Assembly (NCBI GenBank): GCA_013289175.1
Contig: JABDAN010000017.1
Location: 1 to 47,847, forward strand
Length of the DNA: 47,847 nt
Reading direction: 5' to 3'
Source: Bacteroidota bacterium
Lineage (GTDB): Bacteria > Bacteroidota > Bacteroidia > Chitinophagales > Chitinophagaceae
The notes below the pieces were generated by a model. That model had not been told where the DNA came from. It did not search any database and worked only from the letters and a program-made list of their open reading frames with translations. A program made the position numbers and the translations under genes. Shown here piece after piece: positions 17,968 to 26,995 of the stretch. Position 1 is the first letter of the stretch. Each line of letters opens with the position of its first letter.

Positions 17968-18513
17968 TCAGTGGGGTCTTTTTTTAGGAAGATGCAACTG
18001 ATTGATAAAATGGACAATTTTCGCAGGCCGATGGGCATATTCGGGTGAATTACTTTTTCCCAATGGCGCATATACTTTATCAGTATCCTGATCGGCGTTG
18101 AATAAAACATATATGTCCTTTTTTCCACCCGGCGCTTCTACATACTCATCCTGTTTGGTTTCTATGTTTGTTTTTTTGTTCTGTACAACCAACAGAAAAG
18201 TGTCGCTTTGTATATTGGGTAATTTAAATTTAAATCGGCCTTTGGAGTCCGTCTCCGTTTGACTTTGGATGGGGCTGATGATTTTTACCACAGCATCTAC
18301 TGGCACCACTGAATTCTTGTCGGAGGAAACAAAACCTGATATTTCCGTCGTCGGAACGGATTTAAATTGATTGTATAGGGTAATGGAAAATGTAATCATG
18401 GCAGCGACCGTGGCAAATATCACTTTGCCTTTGGAAAAAAAACCTACTATGGAAGCTTTTGAGATCATAAACGGGTACCTAAAATAAGTAAAAAATCTGG
18501 AGGACGATCCCAT
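17968..18513 (-). CDS. Membrane-anchored protein with carboxypeptidase-regulatory-like domain
   Basis: A 181-residue protein with one transmembrane helix at about 31-48 and an external part that folds like a carboxypeptidase regulatory (CarboxypepD_reg-like, transthyretin-type) beta sandwich, residues about 55-140: EISGFVSSD, then VKIISPIQSQTETDSKGRFKFKLP, which is the usual first-strand plus DxxGxF turn. The last 40 residues have no clear domain. The function is unknown; these domains are structural or binding modules. It is convergent with the PD40 gene only 24 bases away and has no neighbour on its own strand. Confidence 0.65.
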   Translation of the reverse strand: MGSSSRFFTYFRYPFMISKASIVGFFSKGKVIFATVAAMITFSITLYNQFKSVPTTEISGFVSSDKNSVVPVDAVVKIISPIQSQTETDSKGRFKFKLPNIQSDTFLLVVQNKKTNIETKQDEYVEAPGGKKDIYVLFNADQDTDKVYAPLGKSNSPEYAHRPAKIVHFINQLHLPKKRPH

Positions 18514-18556
18514 TAAGGATTGGATAATGCCTGATCATCGCTAGATCCGGAATACT

Positions 18557-18564
18557 TAATTTCG
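18557..18564 (+). promoter_or_regulatory. Candidate -7 box near the LLM oxidoreductase start
   Basis: TAATTTCG matches the Bacteroidota -7 consensus TAnnTTTG at seven of eight positions, with a gap of four bases before the ATG. If used, transcription would start at or inside the start codon, so either the mRNA is leaderless or this is chance. No good -33 TTTG is present. Confidence 0.3.
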
Positions 18565-18568
18565 TCCG

Positions 18569-19588
18569 ATGGAACTAGGTATTAGCAGCTTCGCGGAACT
18601 AACGCCCGATCCGATTACGGGCAAAACCATCAGTGGTCATCAGCGGATGATGGATCTCCTGGAAGAAATTGAACTGGCCGATCAGATCGGTTTGGATATT
18701 TATGCATTGGGGGAACACCATCGACCGGATTTTCTGGTTTCATCACCAGCTGTCGTTTTGGCGGCCGCTGCAGCAAAAACCAAACGCATTAAACTCTCCA
18801 GCGCCGTGACCGTGTTAAGCTCCGACGATCCGGTGAGGGTATTCCAGGATTTCGCGAGTTTGGATCTCATTTCGGGTGGCCGGGCTGAGATAATGGCTGG
18901 ACGTGGCTCTTTTATAGAGTCCTTCCCCCTATTTGGATATGATCTTAAAGATTATGATGAATTGTTTTCGGAAAAGCTTGAGCTGCTGCTAAAAATCAAC
19001 GAATCGGATCAATTGACCTGGAAGGGGAAATTCAGGGCTCCCATTTCAAATCTTGGGGTCTATCCCAGGCCTTTTCAGAATAAACTGCCCATATGGATTG
19101 CCGTGGGTGGCACGCCGGAATCCGTAGTACGGGCAGCTACCCATGGCTTACCCCTTGCCTTGGCTATAATAGGCGGAAATCCGGCCCATTTTGTGCCCCT
19201 GGTTGAACTTTACCGGAAGACCGCCTTGTCAGCGGGTCAAGGCCGCCTACCCCTGGCTGTTCATTCACACGGCTATATTTCAGAGAACTCGCAGCAGGCG
19301 GCCGACGAATTCTTTCCATCCTACGCCTATGTCATGTCCCGGATTGGCCGGGAAAGGGGGTGGCCTCCCACCACCCAGACGCAATTTGAGATGGGTAGAT
19401 CCAAACAGGGTGCCCTTCTGGTTGGTTCGCCCCAGGAAGTTGTCGACAAAATTCTGTATGAAAAAGAATTGTTCGGTTTGGACCGGTTCCTGTTACACGT
19501 GAGTGTGGGTACCATGCCCCATCTTCAAATAATGCATTCCATTGAGTTATTTGGATCCCAGGTAGCACCGGTCATCCGCAAGGGCTGA
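18569..19588 (+). CDS. LLM class flavin-dependent oxidoreductase
   Basis: A 339-residue luciferase-like monooxygenase (TIM-barrel, FMN/F420 superfamily). Characteristic parts are the N-terminal ELGISSFAE strand, ALGEHH around residue 50, [21 protein letters not shown] (about 71-91), and [14 protein letters not shown] (about 102-115). It most resembles the FMN-dependent YhbW/luciferase-like group found in many bacteria, whose natural substrates are unknown. It is followed by a strong bidirectional terminator, so it is transcribed alone. Confidence 0.92.
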   Translation: MELGISSFAELTPDPITGKTISGHQRMMDLLEEIELADQIGLDIYALGEHHRPDFLVSSPAVVLAAAAAKTKRIKLSSAVTVLSSDDPVRVFQDFASLDLISGGRAEIMAGRGSFIESFPLFGYDLKDYDELFSEKLELLLKINESDQLTWKGKFRAPISNLGVYPRPFQNKLPIWIAVGGTPESVVRAATHGLPLALAIIGGNPAHFVPLVELYRKTALSAGQGRLPLAVHSHGYISENSQQAADEFFPSYAYVMSRIGRERGWPPTTQTQFEMGRSKQGALLVGSPQEVVDKILYEKELFGLDRFLLHVSVGTMPHLQIMHSIELFGSQVAPVIRKG

Positions 19589-19635
19589 TGATGCCCCTTA
19601 CTATAGTTCTGTTCAGAAAGATATCATGATGGTGC

Positions 19636-19671
19636 AAAAAAAATCCTCTCAACAGAGAGGATTTTTTTTTA
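19636..19671. terminator. Bidirectional terminator between convergent genes
   Basis: AATCCTCTC-AACA-GAGAGGATT is a perfect 9-bp stem with a 4-base loop, flanked by an A-run before and a T-run after, so it can stop transcription from both sides. It separates the LLM oxidoreductase from the convergent lipoprotein gene. Confidence 0.92.
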
Positions 19672-19686
19672 AGAAGGAACGGATCA

Positions 19687-20694
19687 TTAATATGGCCAGA
19701 TAATCGTATATACCTTTCCATTGTTGGCGGTATAAACCAATTTGAAATAGTAAGTTCCATCTAAACCAGGGCATCCTGTTGGATCGCCGTTGGAATCCAG
19801 ACCATAAGTAATCACGGCAATTCCCTTGCTCAAGATTACGGTGTTCTGACCACTGACGAGTCTGTAATCACAATCCTGGCGAATCACTTTTGGCGCAGAG
19901 ATCAAACTGGTAAAAGAATCCCCGAAACGGTCAGTGCCCCATTCGGCAATATTGTTATTGGTTCCATCTGAATAGGTACCGGTAGTAGTTATCACAATGC
20001 CATTGTCATAAGTGAAAACTCTTTGTTTGGATACATTCCAGGTTCTGCTGGTTCCATTGTTAAAATCAATTTTCAGGCTTCCATTGATAGTATGTGTAAT
20101 TGTCTGCAGACCAGCCAGATCTTTCAAGAGGCCACCACTGACATTGACAATTGTTTTGGTACCATTCAGCACGATGCTTTTATTGTCACGCAGACGCGTA
20201 ATTTTTAAAGCTTGAATATTTACTGTGGCCGTTGCACCCACGTCTTTCCAATGTTGACTTACCGGCATGGTAATAACAATTGTACCTGTCCGGGTCCTGT
20301 TTCCCCAGCATTTGGTTCCATCGTATACGATCGTAATTACCCGTTGATTGTTAGCCGTGTCATAAGTGACCGTTGCGTCACAAATCAGATGGTGAGAATC
20401 AATCAGCCCGGAAACAGCGACGTTTTCCTGTTCTCCGTCGACCGCTACCGTACCCGTTTGCAAAGCAGAAATACTGGATCCGGAAAAGGCTGCCTGACCA
20501 TTCAATGCCGTGTTGGCATCGTTGTTAATCAGTTCCGATTCGTTGGAGACCTGTTGCACGTCGTCACCAGTGGTACTTACGTTTGCTGTAGAGGTATCAC
20601 CGCTCGCTGAAACATCCTTTTTGCAGGAGTAAATCGTTATGCAGGACAGCAGGCAGACTGCGATGGCTATCCGGCGGATGAGGTTTGCTTTCAT
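19687..20694 (-). CDS. Hypothetical lipoprotein
   Basis: A 335-residue exported lipoprotein: signal peptide ending in the lipobox IYSC with Cys24, then a Ser/Thr/Asp/Asn-rich linker (about 28-75). The body (about 80-335) is rich in beta strands and threonine, with repeated patterns such as TRTGTIVITMP and TNNNIAEWGTDRFGDSF, and several cysteines (ICDAT, GTKCWG, RQDCDY, TGCPGL) that may form disulfides. I do not recognise a named family, though similar threonine-rich lipoproteins are common in Chitinophagaceae. It follows the hybrid kinase gene on the same strand at a distance of 100 bases, with its own likely promoter region. Confidence 0.75.
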   Translation of the reverse strand: MKANLIRRIAIAVCLLSCITIYSCKKDVSASGDTSTANVSTTGDDVQQVSNESELINNDANTALNGQAAFSGSSISALQTGTVAVDGEQENVAVSGLIDSHHLICDATVTYDTANNQRVITIVYDGTKCWGNRTRTGTIVITMPVSQHWKDVGATATVNIQALKITRLRDNKSIVLNGTKTIVNVSGGLLKDLAGLQTITHTINGSLKIDFNNGTSRTWNVSKQRVFTYDNGIVITTTGTYSDGTNNNIAEWGTDRFGDSFTSLISAPKVIRQDCDYRLVSGQNTVILSKGIAVITYGLDSNGDPTGCPGLDGTYYFKLVYTANNGKVYTIIWPY

Positions 20695-20759
20695 AATTAC
20701 GTTTATTTTTACCTGAGATGCCTGAAATACCCCAAGGTTTAATGGAACGCTAAAATTAA

Positions 20760-20771
20760 TTTGTTAACAAA
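20760..20771. promoter_or_regulatory. Palindrome upstream of the lipoprotein gene
   Basis: TTTGTTAACAAA is a perfect 12-base palindrome in the 100-bp gap between the hybrid kinase stop and the lipoprotein start. It overlaps a weak hairpin AACTGT...ACAGTT (about 20770-20789). It could be a regulator site or a weak terminator for the kinase gene; neither is proven. Confidence 0.3.
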
Positions 20772-20794
20772 CTGTTAGCTATTGACAGTTGTTG

Positions 20795-22789
20795 TTAAGC
20801 ACTGCTTTTGGCAGAAAGCAACATGGAGATTTTACTGTGAAGATCCTCAGGGCGGAAAGGTTTGGGGACGAATTCCATAAAGCCTTTGGATAACAGATCG
20901 GCCCGGATATTATCATAAACGGCTGCTGTAAAAGCGATGGCCGGCACGGCGGGGTTAATTTTTTTAATCTCTCCCAAAGCGGTAATCCCATCCATTTCAG
21001 GCATTTCCAGGTCAATGAGAACCAAATCAAAGGGATGCTGGGAGAACAATTCAACGGCCTGTTTTCCATTATAGGCCTCCTTTACTTCGATACCCCATTT
21101 TTGAAGGAATCGGCGGGCAATCGACATATTGATGGCATTGTCTTCGGCTACCATTACTTTGACCCCTGGAAACAGGGAAAGATGTTTGACCTTGTCTTCG
21201 TTGATATAACGTTTTCTGTTTTCGTTTATCGCCAGTTTCAATGTAAAATGAAAAGTTGATCCACGGCCTTCTTCACTTTCCAGAAGCAGTTCGCCATGAA
21301 AAAGGTTGACAAGCTTTTTGGTGATGGCCAGTCCAAGTCCTGTTCCCCCGTATTTACGAGTTGTATTAACATCGGCCTGTGTGAAACTTTCGAATATTTC
21401 CTGTTGTTTATTGGTAGGAATTCCAATGCCCGTATCCTTTACCATGAATTGGATAGTGGCTTTTTGGCTGGTCGAAAATATTTTTTTTGCCACCACCGTA
21501 ATTTCGCCGTAGTGGGTGAATTTGATGGCATTTGAAAGCAGATTGCTGAATACCTGGTTGAGCCGGGTTTCATCGGTAAGAACTTCTATATCCAAGCTGT
21601 CAAATTCCATTTTGAATCCCAAATTTTTTGCGTGTGCCTGGGTAGAAAACTGAAGATTGATTTTTTCAAGGAATTTTTTCAAATCTACCGGGTGTTCCCC
21701 CAGTTGGAGTTTCCCGACTTCGATTTTACCAAAATCAAGAATTTCATTGATCAACATCATCATATGTTCTGATGAATATTTCAGGATATCCAGGTGCGAT
21801 TTCTGGTCTGGAAGATAATCCTCCTGCAAAAGTAAATTGGAGGTGCCAATAATTCCATTGAGGGGTGTCCTCAATTCATGGCTCATATTGGATAAAAAAC
21901 GCGATTTCGCCTGTGAAGCCACTTCTGCTTTCTGTTTGGCCTTCATCAGTTCGAACTGAGCAGTTTTAATTTCTGAAATATCCAGAATACTGATTTTTAA
22001 AAATCTCTTTTCAAAATCAAGGAAGGGCACAATATTGACAAACGCAAAAAAGGTTCTTTCCGCCGAGGTCAGTGCCAGTTCCCCCTGCCAGTCTTTTATC
22101 TGTTCAGTAGCAAGGTTTAATTCCACAGACTTAAATAACTTGATGTGTTCACTCGTGAACCAGTCTTCAATAGCGGTTCCCTCAATCTGCTTTTTATTTT
22201 TGATGTGAAGGAGATCACAAGCCCGGTTATTACAGCCAATTATCTTTCGGCCTTCGGCATCCATAATCAAAACACCGTCCAAAGAGGTATTGTAAATCGT
22301 ATCTACAAAATGTTTCTCTTTTAGAATGGCTTCTTCGTGATCTCGGTTTACTCTGAAAATAAAGTATGAAAAAAATGTAGTTAAAGTTAGAGAAATTGCC
22401 AAGTTTGAATTGTATAAACGGGCGAACATGCCACCAATACGTACTTGATAGTAGTTTTCATATGGGCTTACATTCAAACAGAGCAGTACCGATACGATTG
22501 TAATGAGATACACAAACTTTAGTTCGGTGAAATTTCTTTTGACATCGATCACCAGCGTCATAACCAGAAAGTAAGGAAAATATAAAAGATATTCCCCCGC
22601 TCTCAGTCCCTCCATATAATTCATCACAATCAGATATAGATTGAGGTTGACGATGGCAATAATACGTGCCAGTTCAAATCTCTTTTTCGAATTCAGGTGG
22701 AAGGCCAGTATAAAAATATAACCCGCTGACAGGTTGACCAGGGCACTGATATAAAGACTTAGGGTAAAATAGCTGACCACTGAAAGCAT
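20795..22789 (-). CDS. Hybrid sensor histidine kinase/response regulator
   Basis: At least 664 residues. A multi-helix membrane sensor (five or six helices, about 1-147) is followed by a PAS domain (about 160-285), HisKA with His304 in NMSHELRTPLNGIIG, a HATPase_c domain (KYGGTGLGLAITKKL), and a C-terminal receiver domain with Asp593 in LIDLEMPEMDG and Lys643. It should pass phosphate from its own receiver to the HPt protein encoded divergently. The first ATG lies inside what looks like the first transmembrane helix. The same frame is open and clearly protein-like for 67 more codons upstream but has no ATG, GTG or TTG, so the true start is uncertain and probably lies before 22789. Confidence 0.9.
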   Translation of the reverse strand: MLSVVSYFTLSLYISALVNLSAGYIFILAFHLNSKKRFELARIIAIVNLNLYLIVMNYMEGLRAGEYLLYFPYFLVMTLVIDVKRNFTELKFVYLITIVSVLLCLNVSPYENYYQVRIGGMFARLYNSNLAISLTLTTFFSYFIFRVNRDHEEAILKEKHFVDTIYNTSLDGVLIMDAEGRKIIGCNNRACDLLHIKNKKQIEGTAIEDWFTSEHIKLFKSVELNLATEQIKDWQGELALTSAERTFFAFVNIVPFLDFEKRFLKISILDISEIKTAQFELMKAKQKAEVASQAKSRFLSNMSHELRTPLNGIIGTSNLLLQEDYLPDQKSHLDILKYSSEHMMMLINEILDFGKIEVGKLQLGEHPVDLKKFLEKINLQFSTQAHAKNLGFKMEFDSLDIEVLTDETRLNQVFSNLLSNAIKFTHYGEITVVAKKIFSTSQKATIQFMVKDTGIGIPTNKQQEIFESFTQADVNTTRKYGGTGLGLAITKKLVNLFHGELLLESEEGRGSTFHFTLKLAINENRKRYINEDKVKHLSLFPGVKVMVAEDNAINMSIARRFLQKWGIEVKEAYNGKQAVELFSQHPFDLVLIDLEMPEMDGITALGEIKKINPAVPAIAFTAAVYDNIRADLLSKGFMEFVPKPFRPEDLHSKISMLLSAKSSA

Positions 22790-22990
22790 TGTACCGCACA
22801 GGGTAAGAAAGATAAACTGGTTGAAACGTACGATCTTCTTCCTTTGGGAAATAGTATTGCTGGGGTCTACACCGGAATTTGCAATATCCTGATAGACAGT
22901 CCATAATACAGGCGAGATGCGGGATTTCAGGGAAGGTATCAGATTAAATATTTTGAATATTAAAAACGCGGAAAGTATAATAATTAGTAT
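22790..22990 (-). other. Probable N-terminal extension of the hybrid kinase lacking a usual start codon
   Basis: In frame with the kinase, 67 codons are open between a TAA (22991-22993) and the first ATG. The translation reads as good protein, including NLIPSLKSRISPVLW, then VYQDIANSGVDPSN, then RKKIVRFNQFIFLTL, which completes the truncated first transmembrane helix and adds an amphipathic N-terminal segment. None of the codons is ATG, GTG or TTG; ATT and CTG are present. A rare start codon or a base error at the 5' end would explain it. Confidence 0.65.
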
Positions 22991-23021
22991 TTAAAGCGTT
23001 AATATAAATGAATCCAGATGC

Positions 23022-23426
23022 ATGAATAACCTAAAAACTTCTAATTCATTCGTTTTCAATAGCGAATTTGACACCAACTACCTGTTTAGCCTCTATGGCG
23101 ATGACTACCATTATGTGCAGGAAATACTCGATACCGTGTTGAATGATTTTCAGTCATTAACCGATAATATCGAATACAGTTATTCTTCCGGAAATATCAC
23201 CGCACTCAAATCCGCCGTTCATAAGATAAAACCGGTATTTGGTTTTGTCGGATTAACCGCAGTTCAACAGCAATGTCAGCAATTTGAAAGCATATGCGGC
23301 ACTGTTAGTTCCCCTGACCAACTCGCCGGTGAATTCGAGACATTAAAAAATAAGATCTTTCATAGCAGACAAATCATTGAAGAAGAGAAAAAAAAATTGG
23401 AATTATTTAATAGAAATTGTTCATGA
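23022..23426 (+). CDS. HPt phosphotransfer protein
   Basis: A 134-residue, all-helical protein with one HPt domain; the phosphorylatable residue is His67 in ALKSAVHKIKPVFGFVGL, which fits the HPt consensus of His followed by Lys and a Gly/hydrophobic turn. It should shuttle phosphate between the receiver domain of the divergent hybrid kinase and the LytTR regulator encoded next to it. Its TGA overlaps the regulator ATG by four bases, so the two are translationally coupled. Confidence 0.88.
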   Translation: MNNLKTSNSFVFNSEFDTNYLFSLYGDDYHYVQEILDTVLNDFQSLTDNIEYSYSSGNITALKSAVHKIKPVFGFVGLTAVQQQCQQFESICGTVSSPDQLAGEFETLKNKIFHSRQIIEEEKKKLELFNRNCS

Positions 23427-24115
23427 GTCTCAGCTGTATTATTGTCGAGGATTTGCAGGTAGCCGCTAACTACCTGAAGAATTGCTGTGAAAAAAGTGGT
23501 CAGGTGGAAGTTCGTGGTCATTTCAGTAATGTAACCGACGCACTATCTTTTCTCAACAGCAACACGGTAGATCTGATATTTCTGGATGTTGAAATGCCTG
23601 GCGCCAACGGCTTTGAACTGCTTGACCAAATCGCTTTTTCGCCAAAGGTAATTCTCACAACCGCCAAGTCGGAATACGCGTACAATGCTTTTCAGTACAA
23701 TGTTTCCGATTATCTCATGAAACCTTTTACTTACCAGCGTTTCCTGGAAGCGCTCCAGAAAATACAACCGTCAAAAGAAACCATCTCCACCAACAGTGCC
23801 TCAGATCATATCTACATCAAGACAGATGGCAAGTTGATACGGCTTAACAATGATTCCATACTGTATATTGAAAGTATGGGTGACTACGTAAAATTTGTAA
23901 CCTTGGATGGCAAAAAACATATTACACACAATACCATAAAAAACCTGGAAGAGAAAGTGAGTAAACATCATTTCTTAAAAGTACACCGCTCTTACATCGT
24001 TAACCTGCACAAAATTGATGATATGCGGGAAAATCTTCTCTTCATTAAGGGCAATGAAATACCGGTAAGCAAAGCCAATAAGGCGGACGTCTTCCGCAGG
24101 CTGAACATTGTGTAA
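23423..24115 (+). CDS. LytTR-family response regulator
   Basis: A 230-residue regulator with an N-terminal receiver domain (Asp55 in IFLDVEMPGANGFE, Lys of MKPF near 100) and a C-terminal LytTR DNA-binding domain (about 130-230; IYIKTDGKLIRL, YIESMGDYVKF and HRSYIVN are the family marks). I chose the ATG at 23423 rather than the TTG two codons earlier because it makes the usual ATGA overlap with the HPt gene. It is the likely output of the phosphorelay made by the hybrid kinase and the HPt protein. Its targets are unknown. Confidence 0.94.
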   Translation: MSLSCIIVEDLQVAANYLKNCCEKSGQVEVRGHFSNVTDALSFLNSNTVDLIFLDVEMPGANGFELLDQIAFSPKVILTTAKSEYAYNAFQYNVSDYLMKPFTYQRFLEALQKIQPSKETISTNSASDHIYIKTDGKLIRLNNDSILYIESMGDYVKFVTLDGKKHITHNTIKNLEEKVSKHHFLKVHRSYIVNLHKIDDMRENLLFIKGNEIPVSKANKADVFRRLNIV

Positions 24116-24244
24116 CTGCCCTTTTCCCTCAATTGGTGGGCTTCAAAATTTAATGGTCCGTGTTTCTCTTCCCGAGCCTTCCCAAACGGTATTTAAATTA
24201 TCCTTGTTTAATAAGATCGCATTTCTGTTTTCGCCGCCTTCCGT

Positions 24245-26221
24245 TTATTTGGATCCGGTCCATACATTGTTCGCTCGGTTGATATCAGGCAATAGGTGAT
24301 CGGGATCTAGAACCAGTTTTTCAATTTTGTGGGTAGATGCATATTTAAAGGTCCAAATACCATCCCGCATCCAAACATCGACAGGCAGTTGAATGACAGC
24401 TGTCTTTCCGTCGCTCTGGAATATTTCTAAAATGACCGGCAATATCATTTTTCCTTTATTTTCTATGGTAATCAGGGCTCCTTTGGCAGGGTCGTTGTCC
24501 ACATATTTTAAGCCTGTAACAGCCTGATCAAGTTTCCAGGTCGTAAAAAACCATTCTTTCCAGAACCAGTTTAGATCCTCCCCTGCTGCATTGTTGATAG
24601 AATGAAAGAAATCATAGGGTGTGGGGTGTTTGAATGACCAGCTGCCGGTATATTGCCTGAAAGCATAGTCAAAGCGATCTTTGCCAACTATTACCGTTCG
24701 AAGCAGGTTCAGGCCGTATGCCGTTTTACCATAAAATTGATAATGCTGATTGATGTCCATCGCGTCTGAAAATACCATTAGAGGATCTCGATAATGCATA
24801 AACAAGTTGTAATCCCGGGAGGCAAAAAAATCATCTTTGAAAAATGATGAATCATTTACATATTCGCCTTTGTTAAAAAGTTCGGTTGCATAATAATTAA
24901 TGTAGGTATTGAAACCCTCATCCTGCCACATATATTTCCTCTCATTGGAACCGACAATCATTGGGAACCAGTTGTGTCCAATTTCATGCGCAATTAAAAA
25001 CCACAACCTGCCCCTGGTCTCATGATATTCGTTAAAAATAATACCTGGATACTCCATGCCTCCAATGGCGCCTCCCATGCTTACAGCCACATCCCAGGGA
25101 TATTCAAAAAAGTTTTTCGAATAAATCTCTATGCTGTTTTTCAAATACTCTGTGGATCTCGACCAGGCCGTATCCCCAATGCTTTCTGTCGGATAGGCCG
25201 ACATGGCCAGGGCTTTCCGGCCCGATGGCAAATTAATTTTTGCAGCATCCCAAACCAATGCTTTGGAGGCCGCCCAGGCGATATCCCTGGTATTATTCAT
25301 TTTGAAATGCCAGGTAAGCGTCCCATTGGACTTCGGACGTATGGATGGTTTTCCCACTTCATCGGCACTGATGATTGGAATCGACCGGTCACTGCTAGCG
25401 GCGATGGATAATCTTTTTATTTCTTCAGGGGTCAAGACTTCCCCCGGATTTTGAAGATCTCCGGAGCCGTATACGATCATTTCTGAAGGTACGGTGATGA
25501 AGTATTCATAATTCCCGTAGTCACAATAGAACTCACCCAGACCCATATAAGGAAGGGTGTTCCACCCTTCCACATCATCATAAACACACATGCGTGGATA
25601 CCATTGGGCGATTTCATATACACCCCCTTTCTTATCATACAAAATCCCAAACCGACCTGCACCATTGATCGGCACCGTAAAACTGTAATTTATCTTTATG
25701 GCAACTTTGTCGCCATTTGGCATAACAGGTTTATTTAACCGAATTTGCATACGGGTGTCTGTAATGATGGGTTGAACGCTATAGGACTTATCTCCCTGCG
25801 TGATTGTCACAGCGGCTATCCGGTAACCCCCGTTGTTCAATCCGAGAACACCCAATACATCGCCTGTGACCGGACTTGCGGCAGCAGCCCTTGAAGCAGG
25901 ACTAAAAATATTCTGATCCAGCTGAAGCCATACAAAATCCAGTTTGTTGGGGCTATTGTTAGAATAATTTATTAGCACGTCGCCCTTGACACTGGTATCC
26001 TTTTCATCTAGGGTTGCATGGATCAGATAGCTGGCACTATTCTGCCAGTATAAGGGTCCCGGTTTTCCATCGGCAGACCGGTAACTATTGCCTGGAGGTG
26101 GATTAAAATTTTGCAAGAAATAATCATGGGGATTGTAAACTGTAGAATCAAATTGTTCCGTTTGTGCTGTCAGATTAAAAAAACTCAGGAAGAAAAAAAC
26201 GGCCAGCAAATAATTTTTCAT
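24245..26221 (-). CDS. M1 family zinc metallopeptidase (aminopeptidase N-like)
   Basis: A 658-residue exported peptidase with a signal peptide (about 1-19, ending LTAQ). The N-terminal beta-sandwich (about 50-270) leads to the catalytic thermolysin-like domain with the exopeptidase motif GGMEYPG (about 388-394, equivalent to GAMEN), HEIGH at 412-416 and Glu435 18 residues later (HExxH-x18-E). It would remove N-terminal residues from peptides in the periplasm. It ends after a short C-terminal beta domain, without the long helical domain of PepN. It is convergent with the LytTR regulator; upstream lies the 798-bp gap. Confidence 0.94.
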   Translation of the reverse strand: MKNYLLAVFFFLSFFNLTAQTEQFDSTVYNPHDYFLQNFNPPPGNSYRSADGKPGPLYWQNSASYLIHATLDEKDTSVKGDVLINYSNNSPNKLDFVWLQLDQNIFSPASRAAAASPVTGDVLGVLGLNNGGYRIAAVTITQGDKSYSVQPIITDTRMQIRLNKPVMPNGDKVAIKINYSFTVPINGAGRFGILYDKKGGVYEIAQWYPRMCVYDDVEGWNTLPYMGLGEFYCDYGNYEYFITVPSEMIVYGSGDLQNPGEVLTPEEIKRLSIAASSDRSIPIISADEVGKPSIRPKSNGTLTWHFKMNNTRDIAWAASKALVWDAAKINLPSGRKALAMSAYPTESIGDTAWSRSTEYLKNSIEIYSKNFFEYPWDVAVSMGGAIGGMEYPGIIFNEYHETRGRLWFLIAHEIGHNWFPMIVGSNERKYMWQDEGFNTYINYYATELFNKGEYVNDSSFFKDDFFASRDYNLFMHYRDPLMVFSDAMDINQHYQFYGKTAYGLNLLRTVIVGKDRFDYAFRQYTGSWSFKHPTPYDFFHSINNAAGEDLNWFWKEWFFTTWKLDQAVTGLKYVDNDPAKGALITIENKGKMILPVILEIFQSDGKTAVIQLPVDVWMRDGIWTFKYASTHKIEKLVLDPDHLLPDINRANNVWTGSK

Positions 26222-26440
26222 TTGAAATTTTTAAATTTAGTGATCCCATTTCCCAGGGTGTGATCCTGTGACTTTTGAATACGCATGAAAGGAATGATTG
26301 ATTTTTTATCAGGTACCAAGAATTATAGCCAATGAGTTGATGAATCTGCTTCAGCCAGCCTTTTCCTTACATTTATTTAATCATTTGATTATCAAGCATT
26401 TAAGATTCAGTCAGTTTTTACCCCTCCTCGTTGATCATTG

Positions 26441-26465
26441 CGTCCGGCGGGTTCGCCGGTTGACG
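26441..26465. other. GC-rich hairpin
   Basis: CGTC-CGGCG ... CGCCG-(GTT)-GACG can fold into a stem of 9 bp with a small bulge and a GGTT loop, in an otherwise AT-rich gap. No T-tract follows on either strand, so it is not an ordinary terminator. Confidence 0.4.
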
Positions 26466-26710
26466 TCCGCTTTTCTTACCTTTTATATACATAGAAACCC
26501 TTAGGCCTCAAATGCCCGTCCGGCGCGGCTTTGGCAAGAATACTGTTCATGAAAATCCACTCATCGACACTAAAATCCCGAAAATCGAAGGATTTACCGC
26601 CCCTGTCGAATAAGCTATGTAAAGCCTTCTAGGCTTCGCATCTTTGTATTGTTGAAACGCGCGAATGATTTGATCCTTTAAAAAACCAGACGCTGAGATC
26701 CGAAGAAAAC

Positions 26711-26800
26711 CAAAGAAATCCGACGAAAACCTAAGAAATCCGAACCTGAGAAAAACAAAGAAATCCGACGAGAACCTAAGAAATCCGAACCTGAAAAAAA
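26711..26800 (+). repeat. Two tandem copies of a 45-bp repeat
   Basis: 26711-26755 and 26756-26800 are the same 45 bases except for two A/G differences. Each copy contains the shorter motif AAGAAATCCGA twice. As 45 is divisible by three, the plus-strand frame reads two copies of a 15-residue unit with KKSDENLRNPNL, but the frame has no start codon. Confidence 0.9.
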
Positions 26801-26995
26801 CCGATCAGACCATTAAAAGATATTTCAACCTATGAATGCGAAATCCAATGCCCTGAAAAAAAGTTGACGACCCCTGAACCCTTCATTATCCATTTGAAAA
26901 CCGAAAAAAGATCCAGTATCGAAAAAAGCCAATGAAATCTGTACCTTTTCTTGACGGAAAACTAAATTTTGATGACTCTCAAACAGATTTGGACG

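Noticed and set aside
17944-17985. Terminator between PD40 gene and the small membrane protein gene
   Set aside because: The T-run belongs to lysine codons of the minus-strand gene and the possible stem (ACCC/GGGT) is too short with a large loop.
22674-22904. Minus-strand 76-codon ORF overlapping the hybrid kinase start
   Set aside because: It is in a different frame from the kinase and reads as a shadow; the kinase frame itself is open and more protein-like across the same stretch.
26298-26504. Plus-strand 68-codon ORF in the 800-bp gap
   Set aside because: Composition is unlike a protein, it has no plausible start context, and it crosses the GC hairpin.
26711-26800. CRISPR array
   Set aside because: Only two direct, adjacent copies with no spacers; a simple tandem duplication.
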